A DNA stretch of 64,000 nt from an uncultured Brachybacterium sp. (lineage in GTDB: Bacteria; Actinomycetota; Actinomycetes; Actinomycetales; Dermabacteraceae), in contig NZ_CANMSY010000001.1 of the NCBI RefSeq assembly GCF_947500705.1, positions 434,001 through 498,000 on the forward strand. Direction: 5' to 3'. The notes under the pieces are model-generated. The model made no database searches. It had not been told where the DNA came from and was given only the letters and a program-made list of their open reading frames with translations. Shown piece by piece: positions 7,833-15,926 of the stretch (position 1 is the first letter of the stretch; every line of letters begins with the position of its first letter). The position numbers and the translations under genes were made by a program.

Positions 7833-7949
7833 GCGCTCACCGCCTGGTGCGGGGAGTGCCGGGCGCGGGAAGTGCCGCGCGCGGGGTGCGATGCCGCACC
7901 TCGCGCCGGCGTCGAGCCCGCGCCGGTGCTGAGCGGGTGGGCGTCCTGC

Positions 7950-9041
7950 TCAGCGCTCGCGCCAGGCGCCGGCGATCTCGATGAGCAGATCGTTCGCCGC
8001 CTGCTCGGCGATGGTGGCGCGCACCCCGTCGGTGCCGTAGGCCCTCAGCACGAGACCGCGCGCGTCGGCGAACTCGGCGAAGGCCGCCGAGTCCTCCCCG
8101 AGCGGGAAGTACACGAAGTTGCCCTGGCTGACGGGCAGCACCCAGCCCTGGGCGGCGAGCGCGGCGAGCACCCGGGAGCGCTCGGAGCGGATCCATTCCG
8201 CGCGCCGTGCGAGCTCCTCCTGTGCCTCGGGATGGAGGCTCGCGAGCGCCGCCGCCTGCGCAGGGACGCTCGCACCGAACGGCACGGTGACCTGGCCCAG
8301 CGCCCGGGCCAGGCGCGGATGGGCGACGGCGTAGCCGATCCGCAGACCGGCCAGGCCCTGCAGCTTGGAGAAGGTGCGCAGCAGCACCACGTTGCCGTGG
8401 CGACGGAAGATCCCGGCGGTGCCGAGCACCGTGGCGGGGTCGTGGAACTCGCGGTAGGCCTCGTCGATCGCGACCACGACATGGTCCGGGACCCGGGCCA
8501 GGAACTCCTCGACCTGCTCGGTCGAGAGCGACGGACCGGTGGGGTTGTTCGGGGTGCACAGGAGCACCAGGCGGGTGCGGTCGGTGATCGCCGCGCCCAT
8601 CGCCTCGAGGTCGTGCTCCCCGGCCACGGTGACCGGGACCGGGACGGAGACCCCGCCGTGGGAGCCGACGAGGATCGGATAGGCCTCGAAGGAGCGCCAG
8701 GCGTAGACGACCTCGTCTCCCTCCCCCACCACGGCCCGCACCAGGTCGCCGGAGACGGCGACCGATCCGGTGGACAGGGAGATCTGGGAGGGATCGACGC
8801 CGTGCTTCACCCCGAGCTTCTCCCGCAGCGCGATCGCTGCCGCATCCGGGTACCGGTGCGCCCCGGCGAGGGAGGCGACCACGGCCTCGCGCACGGCATC
8901 GACCGGCGGGAAGGGTGATTCGTTCGAGGAGACCTTGAAGCGCATGAGGCCGTCGTCGGCCCCGGGTTTGCCGGGGACGTAGGCGGGCAGGTTCTCGAGC
9001 GTCGGGCGCAGGCGGACGTTCTCCAGGGGCTGGTCGGACAT
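7950..9041 (-). CDS. hisC: Histidinol-phosphate / aromatic amino acid aminotransferase
   Basis: This 363-aa class I/II PLP aminotransferase has the HisC layout: FKVSSNESPFPP near residue 35, CTPNNPTG (about 160), DEAYREF (about 190) and RTFSKLQGLAGLRIGY with the PLP lysine (about 220). HisC makes L-histidinol phosphate; actinobacteria also carry paralogues (Pat) that make phenylalanine or tyrosine, and the lack of other his genes here plus convergence with trpB make that alternative realistic. The ATG at 9041 is chosen over the upstream one at 9068 because TACCCT (9053-9048) ends 6 nt before it, giving a leaderless start. Confidence 0.85.
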   Translation of the reverse strand: MSDQPLENVRLRPTLENLPAYVPGKPGADDGLMRFKVSSNESPFPPVDAVREAVVASLAGAHRYPDAAAIALREKLGVKHGVDPSQISLSTGSVAVSGDLVRAVVGEGDEVVYAWRSFEAYPILVGSHGGVSVPVPVTVAGEHDLEAMGAAITDRTRLVLLCTPNNPTGPSLSTEQVEEFLARVPDHVVVAIDEAYREFHDPATVLGTAGIFRRHGNVVLLRTFSKLQGLAGLRIGYAVAHPRLARALGQVTVPFGASVPAQAAALASLHPEAQEELARRAEWIRSERSRVLAALAAQGWVLPVSQGNFVYFPLGEDSAAFAEFADARGLVLRAYGTDGVRATIAEQAANDLLIEIAGAWRER

Positions 9042-9047
9042 ACCGCC

Positions 9048-9053
9048 AGGGTA
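9048..9053 (-). promoter_or_regulatory. -10 element of the aminotransferase gene (leaderless)
   Basis: Minus-strand TACCCT ends 6 nt before ATG 9041, so the transcript should begin at the start codon. The same hexamer sits at the same distance before pyrE. Confidence 0.5.
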
Positions 9054-9133
9054 TGCCTGATGAGCCACACAGGGGCGCGCTGTCCGGGCCGTATCAGGGG
9101 GATAACCCTGATGCGCCGCCCAGGCTCGGAGCG

Positions 9134-9139
9134 GACAAT
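9134..9139 (+). promoter_or_regulatory. -10 element of the YvlD-like gene (leaderless)
   Basis: GACAAT lies 6 nt before ATG 9146. It is divergent from the aminotransferase promoter; the two -10 elements are about 80 bp apart. Confidence 0.45.
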
Positions 9140-9145
9140 GGACCC

Positions 9146-9559
9146 ATGAGATTCCTCGGCCACATCATCGTCACCGGTCTCGCGCTGTGGGTCACCGCGC
9201 TGATCCTGCCCGGCATGCATCTGGGCGACGACAGCGCGACCGTCCTCACCCAGGTTCTCACCATCGGGGCGATCGCGCTGATCCTGGCGCTGATCAACAC
9301 GATCATCCGCCCCATCCTGTCCTTCCTCACCTTCCCCATCACCTGCCTGACACTCGGCCTGTTCCAGCTGGTCATCAACACGCTGATGCTGCTGCTGGCG
9401 AGCTGGGTCTCGGGCCTGGTGGGCCTGACCCTGCAGTTCGACTCCTTCTGGTGGGCGCTCGGAGCGGGCGTGATCATCGGGATCCTCTCCGCGATCGTCG
9501 AAGGGGTCACCGGGATCCGCAACGAGCGCGGTGACCTCAGCCGTTCGGCCGGCGAGTGA
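9146..9559 (+). CDS. Phage-holin-superfamily-4 (YvlD-type) membrane protein
   Basis: A 137-aa protein with four hydrophobic segments and the family motif INTIIRPILSFLTFPIT in the loop after TM2. The family is named after holins but is a common chromosomal envelope protein of unknown role, and nothing phage-like surrounds it. A GACAAT -10 element 6 nt before the ATG indicates leaderless expression. The start at 9146 gives the usual length; the longer frame beginning at 9053 is not needed. Confidence 0.8.
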   Translation: MRFLGHIIVTGLALWVTALILPGMHLGDDSATVLTQVLTIGAIALILALINTIIRPILSFLTFPITCLTLGLFQLVINTLMLLLASWVSGLVGLTLQFDSFWWALGAGVIIGILSAIVEGVTGIRNERGDLSRSAGE

Positions 9560-9655
9560 GGATCCCGCTGGCCCGACCCTGACGCGAAGCACCTGAGCAG
9601 TCCGCCCGGCGGCGCGACCGTCGGTCGAGCTGTCGCATCTGGGAGAATGCTCCCC

Positions 9656-11071
9656 ATGGCTCACTCCTTCGCGGACATCACCCCGCAGATCGCCCTGACC
9701 CCGCTCGACGGCCGCTACCGCGCACAGGTCGCGCCGCTGGTCGATCACCTCTCCGAGGCGGCGCTGAACCGCTCCCGCCTGGTGGTGGAGACCGAGTGGA
9801 TGATCCACCTGCTCGATCAGCAGGTGATCCCGGGCCTGCGCACCCTCACCGACGACGAGCGGGCCCTGCTGCGCGCCATCCCGGAGGACTTCGGTGCCGA
9901 GGGCATCGCCGAGCACGCCGAGATCGAGCGGGAGACGGTCCACGACGTCAAGGCGGTCGAGTACTACATCAAGCGCCGTCTGGCCGGCACCTCGCTCGAG
10001 CCGCTCGCCGAGGTGGTGCACATCTACTGCACCAGCGAGGACGTCAACAACCTCTCCTACGCCCTGATGGTCCAGGGTGCGGTGCAGCAGGTGTGGTTGC
10101 CGGCGCTGCGCGAGGTGATCGCGGATCTCACCGCGCTCGCCCATGACGCCGCCGAGGTGCCGATGCTCTCGCGCACCCACGGCCAGCCCGCGACCCCCAC
10201 CACCCTCGGCAAGGAGATCGCGGTCTTCGCCTACCGGCTGGGACGCCAGGAGCGCCGAATCAGCACCGACGAGGTCCTCGGCAAGATCAACGGCGCGACC
10301 GGCACCTACGCCGCGCACGCCGTCTCCGTGCCCTCGGCGGACTGGGAGCAGGTCTCCCGCAGCTTCGTGGAGCACCTGGGGCTGACCTGGAACCCGCTGA
10401 CCACCCAGATCGAGTCCCACGACTGGCAGGCCGAGATCTACGCCGACGTGGCGCGCGCCGGGCGGATCCTGCACAACCTCGCCACCGACGTGTGGACCTA
10501 CATCTCGATGGGCTACTTCCGTCAGCGGCTCTCGGCCCAGGGCGGCACCGGCTCCTCGACCATGCCCCACAAGGTGAACCCGATCCGCTTCGAGAACGCC
10601 GAGGCGAACCTCGAGATCTCCGGCGCGCTGCTCGACTCGCTCTCGCAGACGCTGGTCACCACCCGCCTGCAGCGTGACCTCACCGACTCCACCACCCAGC
10701 GCAACATCGGGCCGGCGCTCGGCCACTCGCTGCTGGCGATCGCGAACCTGCGCAAGGGCCTCGCGGGCCTGGACGTCGATGCGGACGCGATGGCCGCAGA
10801 CCTCGACGGGAACTGGGAGGTGCTCGGCGAGGCGGTGCAGTCCGTGATGCGCACCCTGGGCGTGCAGGGCGTGCCGGGACTGGACAACCCCTATGAGCGG
10901 CTGAAGGACCTCACCCGTGGCCACCGCGTGGACGGGGCGGGCATGCGCGAGTTCATCGAGTCGCTCGGCCTGCCCGCCGCGGAGCAGGAGCGACTGCTGG
11001 CGCTCAGCCCGCACACCTACGTCGGCTACGCCGCGCAGCTCGTCGAACACCTGGACGACACGCAGGCCTGA
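9656..11071 (+). CDS. purB: Adenylosuccinate lyase
   Basis: This 471-aa fumarase/aspartase-superfamily enzyme splits SAICAR to AICAR and adenylosuccinate to AMP in purine synthesis. It has LTPLDGRY at the N-terminus (typical of the longer PurB class), CTSEDVNN (about residue 127), SRTHGQPATPTT (about 175) and the catalytic serine loop GSSTMPHKVNPI (about 300). GAGAAT (9643-9648) sits 7 nt before the ATG at 9656, supporting this start over one 9 nt upstream. The gene ends in a tandem-repeat and hairpin region and faces an SDR gene. Confidence 0.95.
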   Translation: MAHSFADITPQIALTPLDGRYRAQVAPLVDHLSEAALNRSRLVVETEWMIHLLDQQVIPGLRTLTDDERALLRAIPEDFGAEGIAEHAEIERETVHDVKAVEYYIKRRLAGTSLEPLAEVVHIYCTSEDVNNLSYALMVQGAVQQVWLPALREVIADLTALAHDAAEVPMLSRTHGQPATPTTLGKEIAVFAYRLGRQERRISTDEVLGKINGATGTYAAHAVSVPSADWEQVSRSFVEHLGLTWNPLTTQIESHDWQAEIYADVARAGRILHNLATDVWTYISMGYFRQRLSAQGGTGSSTMPHKVNPIRFENAEANLEISGALLDSLSQTLVTTRLQRDLTDSTTQRNIGPALGHSLLAIANLRKGLAGLDVDADAMAADLDGNWEVLGEAVQSVMRTLGVQGVPGLDNPYERLKDLTRGHRVDGAGMREFIESLGLPAAEQERLLALSPHTYVGYAAQLVEHLDDTQA

Positions 11072-11162
11072 AGGGCCACTGTCAGCCCGACCGCTGCACA
11101 GAAGGGCCACCGCCAGGCCGACCGTGACGAAGAAGGGCCACCGCCAGGCCGACCGTTGCGTT
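11070..11162 (+). repeat. Three 31-bp tandem repeats behind purB
   Basis: GAAGGGCCAC starts at 11070, 11101 and 11132 with an exact 31-bp period. Copies 2 and 3 match except in the last few bases, and copy 1 has a handful of changes. The first copy begins one base before the last base of the purB stop codon. The final copy supplies the 5' arm of the hairpin that follows. Confidence 0.9.
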
Positions 11163-11204
11163 GAGGGCGTTCTGAGCTCGCAGAGCGCCAAGGACGCAAC
11201 GGTC
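11151..11204. terminator. Long hairpin between convergent purB and SDR genes
   Basis: GACCGTTGCG (11151-11160) pairs with CGCAACGGTC (11195-11204). Inside, GGCGTTCTG pairs with CAGAGCGCC around AGCTCG. The combined stem is about 19 bp with a small internal loop. It has no U-tract, but its position between convergent genes suits a bidirectional terminator. Confidence 0.6.
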
Positions 11205-11264
11205 GATGGGGTCAGGCCGAGGCGGCGCCCGGCGGCACCGACGTCGGCCCATCACGGCAACGCC

Positions 11265-11954
11265 TCAGCGAGGACGGACCGAGAGGGAGTCCACGCTCGC
11301 CTCCGCCGGCAGGCGCAGGGCGAGGCCCACGGTCGCGGCGACCGTGGCCGGATCCATGTAGTCCTCGGCGCGGAACTCGCCGCCCTCGAAGGCGCGCAGC
11401 TGGCGCTGCATGTCGGTGGCGACCCGACCGGGATGGATAGAGCTGACGCGCACCCCGTGCTCGCGCTCCTCGGCGCGCAGCGAGTCGCTCAGCGCCCGCA
11501 GCGCGAACTTCGAGGCGCTGTAGGCGCCGCCGCCGGCTCCGGCGGTGAAGCCCGAGCCGGAGTTGATCGTGACCACGGTGCCGCGGGCGGTGCGCAGCGC
11601 GGGCAGCAGCAGGCGGGTCAGCTCGGCGACCGCGACCACGTTGACCGCGAAGGACTGCGTCCACTCCTCGGCGCTGAGCTGTTCGATGCTGCCGCTGACC
11701 AGGATCCCCGCCGAGTGCACCACGCCGGCAAGGCCCTCCGGCAGCTCGAGCGCCGCCACTGCCCGCTGCAGCGCGGGGGCGTCGGTGAGCTCGGCGGCGA
11801 AAGGCTGAGCTGAGGGGTACTGCGCGGCGAGCTGCTCGAGCGCGGCCAGGTCGCGTCCGCCGAGGAGCAGGTGGTGGTCGGCGGCGAGCTCGTCGGCGAC
11901 GGCGCGGCCGATGCCGCGGGTCGCTCCGGTGATCAGAACAGCTGGCGAGGTCAT
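11265..11954 (-). CDS. SDR family oxidoreductase
   Basis: A 229-aa classical short-chain dehydrogenase: VLITGATRGIG cofactor motif at residues 5-15, HSAG in place of NNAG (about 86), catalytic Ser in INSGSGF and YSASK (about 145-149). The Arg-rich segment after the first strand suggests NADPH. Length is near the lower limit of the family. CAGACT ends 6 nt before ATG 11954, fitting a leaderless start. Substrate is unknown. Confidence 0.85.
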   Translation of the reverse strand: MTSPAVLITGATRGIGRAVADELAADHHLLLGGRDLAALEQLAAQYPSAQPFAAELTDAPALQRAVAALELPEGLAGVVHSAGILVSGSIEQLSAEEWTQSFAVNVVAVAELTRLLLPALRTARGTVVTINSGSGFTAGAGGGAYSASKFALRALSDSLRAEEREHGVRVSSIHPGRVATDMQRQLRAFEGGEFRAEDYMDPATVAATVGLALRLPAEASVDSLSVRPR

Positions 11955-11967
11955 GCCACGAGTCTGA

Positions 11968-12001
11968 CACGCACCACGCACCACGCACCACGCACCACGC
12001 G
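11968..12001. repeat. Heptanucleotide microsatellite (CACGCAC)n
   Basis: Nearly five uninterrupted copies of CACGCAC occupy the space between the SDR promoter and the CPBP gene. Rotated, the unit is CACCACG, one base different from the CATCACG array at 28380-28407. Confidence 0.85.
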
Positions 12002-12094
12002 TACCGCGGCTCCGCGGCCTGCTGTCCTGCAGTGCGAGCGCTCTGCGGCGCGATCGCCCCGCGGTGCGAGTGCCCGCAGTGAGACCATGATCGG

Positions 12095-12856
12095 GTGGAA
12101 TCCATGATCCCGTCCCGGGCCTGGCTGCGCGCTGAGGTGCTGATCGTGCTCGCGCTGTCGCTGGGCCGCAGCGCTGTGTACTCGCTGCTCGCACTCGCCC
12201 AGGCCCTGGCCGCCGGGCCGCTGTCCGGGCAGACCACCGCCTTGAACAGCTCGCTGCGGGAGAACGCCTGGCTGGATCTGCTGTACCAGCTGCTCTCGAT
12301 CACCTTCACCCTCGCCCCGGTCGCGCTGGTGGTGCTGCTGCTGACGCTCACCGCCGGCTCGCTGCGGCAGGCGCTCCATGATCTGGGGATGGACCTCGGT
12401 CGCCCGCTGAGGGATCTGCTGCACGGCGTGCTGCTCACTGCGGTGATCGGCGTGCCCGGCCTCGCGATCTACTACCTGGGTCGACTGCTGGGGGCGACGG
12501 TCGAGGTGATCCCCGCGGCGCTGGACACCCACTGGTGGACGCTGCCGGTGCTGGTCCTGCACGCGGTGAAGAACGCGGTGCTGGAGGAGGTGATCATGGT
12601 CGGCTATCTGTTCCAGCGGCTCGAGAAGCTCGGCTGGTCCGCGCGGAGGATCATCATCGTCTCCGCCGTGCTGCGCGGGGCGTATCACACCTATCAAGGC
12701 GTGGGCCCAGGGCTCGCAAACCTGGCGATGGGACTGGTGTTCGGCGAATGGTACCGCCGCACCCGCCGCACGATGCCGCTGGTCATCGTGCACACCCTGC
12801 TGGATGTGTTCGCCTTCGTGGGCTACGCCCTGCTGCGGGACGTCATCTCCACCTGA
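12095..12856 (+). CDS. CPBP-family intramembrane metalloprotease
   Basis: The 253-aa protein has about seven hydrophobic segments and the CAAX-protease/bacteriocin-processing (ABI) motifs: EEVIMVGYLFQRL (about residue 165), RGAYHTYQG with the second-motif His (about 192) and VIVHTLLD (about 230). The glutamates and histidines form the metal site within the membrane. These enzymes cleave within or near the bilayer; physiological substrates are mostly unknown. A GTG at 12095 lies 6 nt after GACCAT, a leaderless layout; an ATG three codons later is the alternative. Confidence 0.85.
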   Translation: MESMIPSRAWLRAEVLIVLALSLGRSAVYSLLALAQALAAGPLSGQTTALNSSLRENAWLDLLYQLLSITFTLAPVALVVLLLTLTAGSLRQALHDLGMDLGRPLRDLLHGVLLTAVIGVPGLAIYYLGRLLGATVEVIPAALDTHWWTLPVLVLHAVKNAVLEEVIMVGYLFQRLEKLGWSARRIIIVSAVLRGAYHTYQGVGPGLANLAMGLVFGEWYRRTRRTMPLVIVHTLLDVFAFVGYALLRDVIST

Positions 12857-12931
12857 GTGCCGCCGGACTGCAGCACTGGCCTGCGGCGCTGGGCGGCCGC
12901 GCCCCGAGACGGGCCTCAGCGACCATCCGTG

Positions 12932-13258
12932 TCAGAGGACGTACGCCTCGCCCTCGCCGTCGGAGACGATCGGCAGCCCGGATTCGAACCACATATCCAT
13001 CCCGCCGGCGACGTTGATCGCCTCGAAGCCGTTGGCGTTCAGCCACTGGGCGACCTGGAAGCTGCGGCCGCCGCTGCGGCACACGATGTACAGCGGGTCA
13101 TCGGTCTCCGGCAGCTCGTCGAGGTGCTCCATCAGCGTGCTGGCCGGGAGATGCTGAGCGGTCGCGGCATGGCCCGCGTCCCATTCGTTCTGCTCACGCA
13201 CATCGATGAGATGCACGCCCTCGGGGACCGCATTCGGGGCGACGTTCTCGAAGTTCAT
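12932..13258 (-). CDS. Rhodanese-like domain protein
   Basis: A single rhodanese domain of 108 aa with IDVREQNEWDAGH near residue 18 and the active-site cysteine loop CRSGGRS (about 60), then NVAGGM. The six-residue loop fits sulfurtransferases rather than phosphatases of the Cdc25 type. It probably moves sulfane sulfur in the cytosol. TAGGCT (13270-13265) ends 6 nt before the ATG, so the message should be leaderless. Neighbours give no clue to the acceptor. Confidence 0.85.
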   Translation of the reverse strand: MNFENVAPNAVPEGVHLIDVREQNEWDAGHAATAQHLPASTLMEHLDELPETDDPLYIVCRSGGRSFQVAQWLNANGFEAINVAGGMDMWFESGLPIVSDGEGEAYVL

Positions 13259-13402
13259 GAAGCCAGCCTAGCGGCCGTCGGGAGCCCGGTGCGAGCCGGC
13301 CGGCAACCGGTGCGAGCCGGCGGGCGACCGGCCCGGGAAGGGGCGGTCACCCGTCGGCGGTCTGTCGGGCGTCGCCATGGGAGACCGCTCCGACGGCCCG
13401 GC

Positions 13403-14749
13403 TCAGGCGGCGCGCGTCGCGTACCGCGTCACCAGCGGTGAGCCCACCAGCACCGCAGCGATCACCAGGGCGTAGGCACCGAGCACGCTGGCCAGATATT
13501 GCACAGCCATCATCGGATCGCTCGGGGCGCCCCCGAGGAAGGTGGTCAGCACCAGCAGCGCAGTGCCGGTCGCGATGAGGGAGCTCAGCGCCACCGGCAC
13601 CGCGATCTCGGCGAGGCGGGCCCGGTGCAGCTGACCCACCTCGGCGCCGGCGATGTGCTGGGAGCGCAGGCGCGGGGCCTGGTCGATCACCCGGGCGGTC
13701 TGGGAGACCCCGGTGCTGACGGCCGCGAGCACTGCGGCGATCCCCAGGGTGAGCAGGCCGCCGGTGGTCATGGCGGTGAACATCATCGCCTCCTCGGGAT
13801 TGGTCGCTTCGCCGAGGGTGGCCATCATCGTCAGGAAGCCGGCGATGACCAGTGCGAAGGTGATGCCGGAGACGGCTCTCCAGCCGGCCCGCGGGTCGCC
13901 GGCGAGGCGTCGCGCCCCGACCAGCAAGGAGGGCATGGGCGCGGTCTTCGCCAGTGCCAGCGCGGTGATCCACACGATGAACGGGCCCACCACGTTGATC
14001 CCCGCGACGATCGCGGCGATGAACAGGACCATGATCGCGATCATGACCCCGGTGCCCGCTGAGCCCAGCAGCATCCCGCCGACGTTCATGAAGGCCACGA
14101 ACCCCACGATCAGCACTGCCCAGAGCACCACGCGCAGCACCGACAGGCGCACCACCCGCGAGTCGCGGGCCACGCCCAGCGGGCTGAGCACGACCCCGGC
14201 GAGGGACACGGCCGCAGAGCCGGCGGCGATCAGCACCAGCGCGACCACCAGGACGGGATAGGCCCACACCGGCAGCAGCAGATCGCCGACGGTGAACGGC
14301 GCGATCCCGAAGTCGAGCCGGGTCAACGCCGGGGTGACCGCCGCATGGGCGCAGAGACCGACGACAGCGCCGAGCAGCGACTGGGCGGCGACGTCGAGCA
14401 CCGCGACCGAGCCGACCTGGCCGCTGGTCCCGCCGACCAGGCGCATGGCGGCGAGGTCCTGCTCCCGGCGGGCGAGGGACAGCCGCGCGGCAGAGCCGCC
14501 GAGGCCGACGGCGCTGGGCACCAGCAGCACGGAGGCGATCAGCGCGCAGATCGCGAGGAACGGCATGACCGATGCCTCGCCGGTCATCGCCACGTCGTCC
14601 GGAGGGATCCGGCCGACGAAGGCGGCGGCACCGCCGAGCACCGTCGCGGTGATCGCGGTGGCGGCGGCGAAGGCGATCACGGGCAGAATGTCGGCGAGGG
14701 CGCCGCGTCGGCGCAGCAGCAGCGGGGCGGAGGCGAGCAGCGCGCTCAT
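13403..14749 (-). CDS. ABC transporter permease, FtsX/MacB-like
   Basis: A 448-aa membrane protein with two FtsX-type repeats of three to four hydrophobic segments separated by a central region; ARREQDLAAMRLVGGTSGQV (about residue 95) is the cytoplasmic coupling helix that contacts the ATPase. It pairs with the LolD-type ATPase upstream, whose stop overlaps this start by 4 nt. Such pairs move lipids, peptides or drugs across the membrane or act as mechanotransmitters. No binding protein accompanies it. The substrate is not predictable. Confidence 0.8.
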   Translation of the reverse strand: MSALLASAPLLLRRRGALADILPVIAFAAATAITATVLGGAAAFVGRIPPDDVAMTGEASVMPFLAICALIASVLLVPSAVGLGGSAARLSLARREQDLAAMRLVGGTSGQVGSVAVLDVAAQSLLGAVVGLCAHAAVTPALTRLDFGIAPFTVGDLLLPVWAYPVLVVALVLIAAGSAAVSLAGVVLSPLGVARDSRVVRLSVLRVVLWAVLIVGFVAFMNVGGMLLGSAGTGVMIAIMVLFIAAIVAGINVVGPFIVWITALALAKTAPMPSLLVGARRLAGDPRAGWRAVSGITFALVIAGFLTMMATLGEATNPEEAMMFTAMTTGGLLTLGIAAVLAAVSTGVSQTARVIDQAPRLRSQHIAGAEVGQLHRARLAEIAVPVALSSLIATGTALLVLTTFLGGAPSDPMMAVQYLASVLGAYALVIAAVLVGSPLVTRYATRAA

Positions 14750-15621
14750 CGGGTCGCCCCGTCGGTCCGGTGGGATCCGGTGGTCCCGGCCGTCGCCGCG
14801 GGCCGCACGAACTCCTGGGCGATGCGGCCGTCCTGCATGGTGACGGTGCGGCGGCAGGCGGCGGCGACCTGCGCGTCGTGCGTGACCATCACCAGGGCCG
14901 CACCGTTGTCGCGGCAGGAGTCCGCCAGGATCTGCAGCACGGACTGGCCGGTGGCCTGGTCCAGCGCGCCGGTGGGCTCGTCGGCGAAGACCACCGAGGG
15001 CCGGCCGGCGAGCGCCCTGGCGATCGCGACCCGTTGGGCCTGCCCGCCCGAGAGCTGGGTGGGGCGGCGGTCATGCATGCCTGACAGTCCCAGGCGGTCC
15101 AGCCAGGAGGCGGCCTCGGCGGTCGCGGCGCGGCGGGAGGTGCCGCCGAGCATGCGCGGCAGGATCACGTTCTCGAGCGCGGTGAGCTCGGGCAGCAGCT
15201 GGCCGTCCTGGAAGACGAAGCCGAAGTCGCTGCGGCGCAGACGGGTGCGGCGGCGGTCCCCGAGGGACGCGAGGTCCGTGCCTTCATGCAGGACGGTCCC
15301 GGAGGTGGGGGTGAGGATGCCGGCGAGGATGTGCAGCAGGGTCGTCTTGCCGCAGCCGGACGGGCCCATCACCGCGAGCGAGTCGGCGCGGGCGATGTCG
15401 AGATCCACGCCGTCCAGCGCCCGGGTGGTGGTGCCTCCGGTGCCATAGCTCTGGAGCAGGCCACGGGCGGAGAGCACCGGCGAGGGACGCATGATCCCGG
15501 TCTGCGCGACCTGGTGCGCGCCGTGCGTCTGCGGGACGGACGACGGTACGGGCTGCGGGACCGGGAGCGGGGCGGACTGCGGTGAGAAAGGAGCCGTGTC
15601 TGCGGACGGGCTGGTGTTCAT
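14746..15621 (-). CDS. ABC transporter ATP-binding protein, LolD/MacB type
   Basis: A 291-aa ATPase with Walker A GPSGCGKTT (about residue 85), Q-loop FVFQDGQLLPELTALENV, signature LSGGQAQR, Walker B VVFADEPTGALD and the switch His in MVTHDAQVA. The EPTGALD form is typical of the LolD/FtsE/MacB class. About 50 extra Pro/Gln-rich residues precede the domain. The ATG at 15621 is favoured because GAATCT (15633-15628) ends 6 nt before it. It forms a translationally coupled pair with the FtsX-like permease. Confidence 0.88.
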   Translation of the reverse strand: MNTSPSADTAPFSPQSAPLPVPQPVPSSVPQTHGAHQVAQTGIMRPSPVLSARGLLQSYGTGGTTTRALDGVDLDIARADSLAVMGPSGCGKTTLLHILAGILTPTSGTVLHEGTDLASLGDRRRTRLRRSDFGFVFQDGQLLPELTALENVILPRMLGGTSRRAATAEAASWLDRLGLSGMHDRRPTQLSGGQAQRVAIARALAGRPSVVFADEPTGALDQATGQSVLQILADSCRDNGAALVMVTHDAQVAAACRRTVTMQDGRIAQEFVRPAATAGTTGSHRTDGATR

Positions 15622-15801
15622 ACCCCAAGATTCCCGCGCGCACCGCTCTCGCCGCATCCGCCCCGGGTGCTGTTCCGCCGGTCACGGATCAGACCCTGGT
15701 CTGACCCGCAGGGAATACCAGTGTCACGGCGCGGGGCCGCGCCAAGTCAGCCAGGGCAGGCCGGGTCGGGCCGCGCCCGCCGCATCACGCGGCACACCGA
15801 A

Positions 15802-15847
15802 CGAGAACACCGATACCTGCCGCAATCGAAAGATATCGGTGTTCTCG
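15802..15847. terminator. 14-bp perfect inverted repeat downstream of pstB
   Basis: CGAGAACACCGATA (15802-15815) is exactly complementary to TATCGGTGTTCTCG (15834-15847) with an 18-nt spacer. It is far less GC-rich than its surroundings. Lying 80 bp beyond the pst operon it could end that transcript, but it has no U-tract, so a protein-binding site is also possible. The rest of 15650-15926 shows no gene. Confidence 0.5.
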
Positions 15848-15926
15848 AGGGGCTGCCGCTGGTGTGTCTCGACATCAGCTGCCGCCGGCGGGCTCAGCGG
15901 GCTCGGCGTGCCCCGACAGGCTCGGC

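Noticed and set aside
9146-9559. Prophage suggested by a holin-superfamily protein
   Set aside because: YvlD-type proteins are ordinary chromosomal membrane proteins; no integrase, terminase, capsid or att repeats are present.
8807-11191. 794-codon minus-strand frame opposite purB
   Set aside because: It is the shadow of purB and neighbours: low-complexity His/Gly/Val-rich sequence, while purB on the plus strand carries every catalytic motif.
11968-12001. CRISPR array at the heptamer repeats
   Set aside because: The units are contiguous 7-mers without spacers. No repeat-spacer pattern or cas gene occurs anywhere in the window.
12970-13000. tRNA-like GGATTCGAACC string
   Set aside because: It is coding sequence of the rhodanese gene read in frame; no cloverleaf can be drawn around it. 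No other tRNA T-arm was found.
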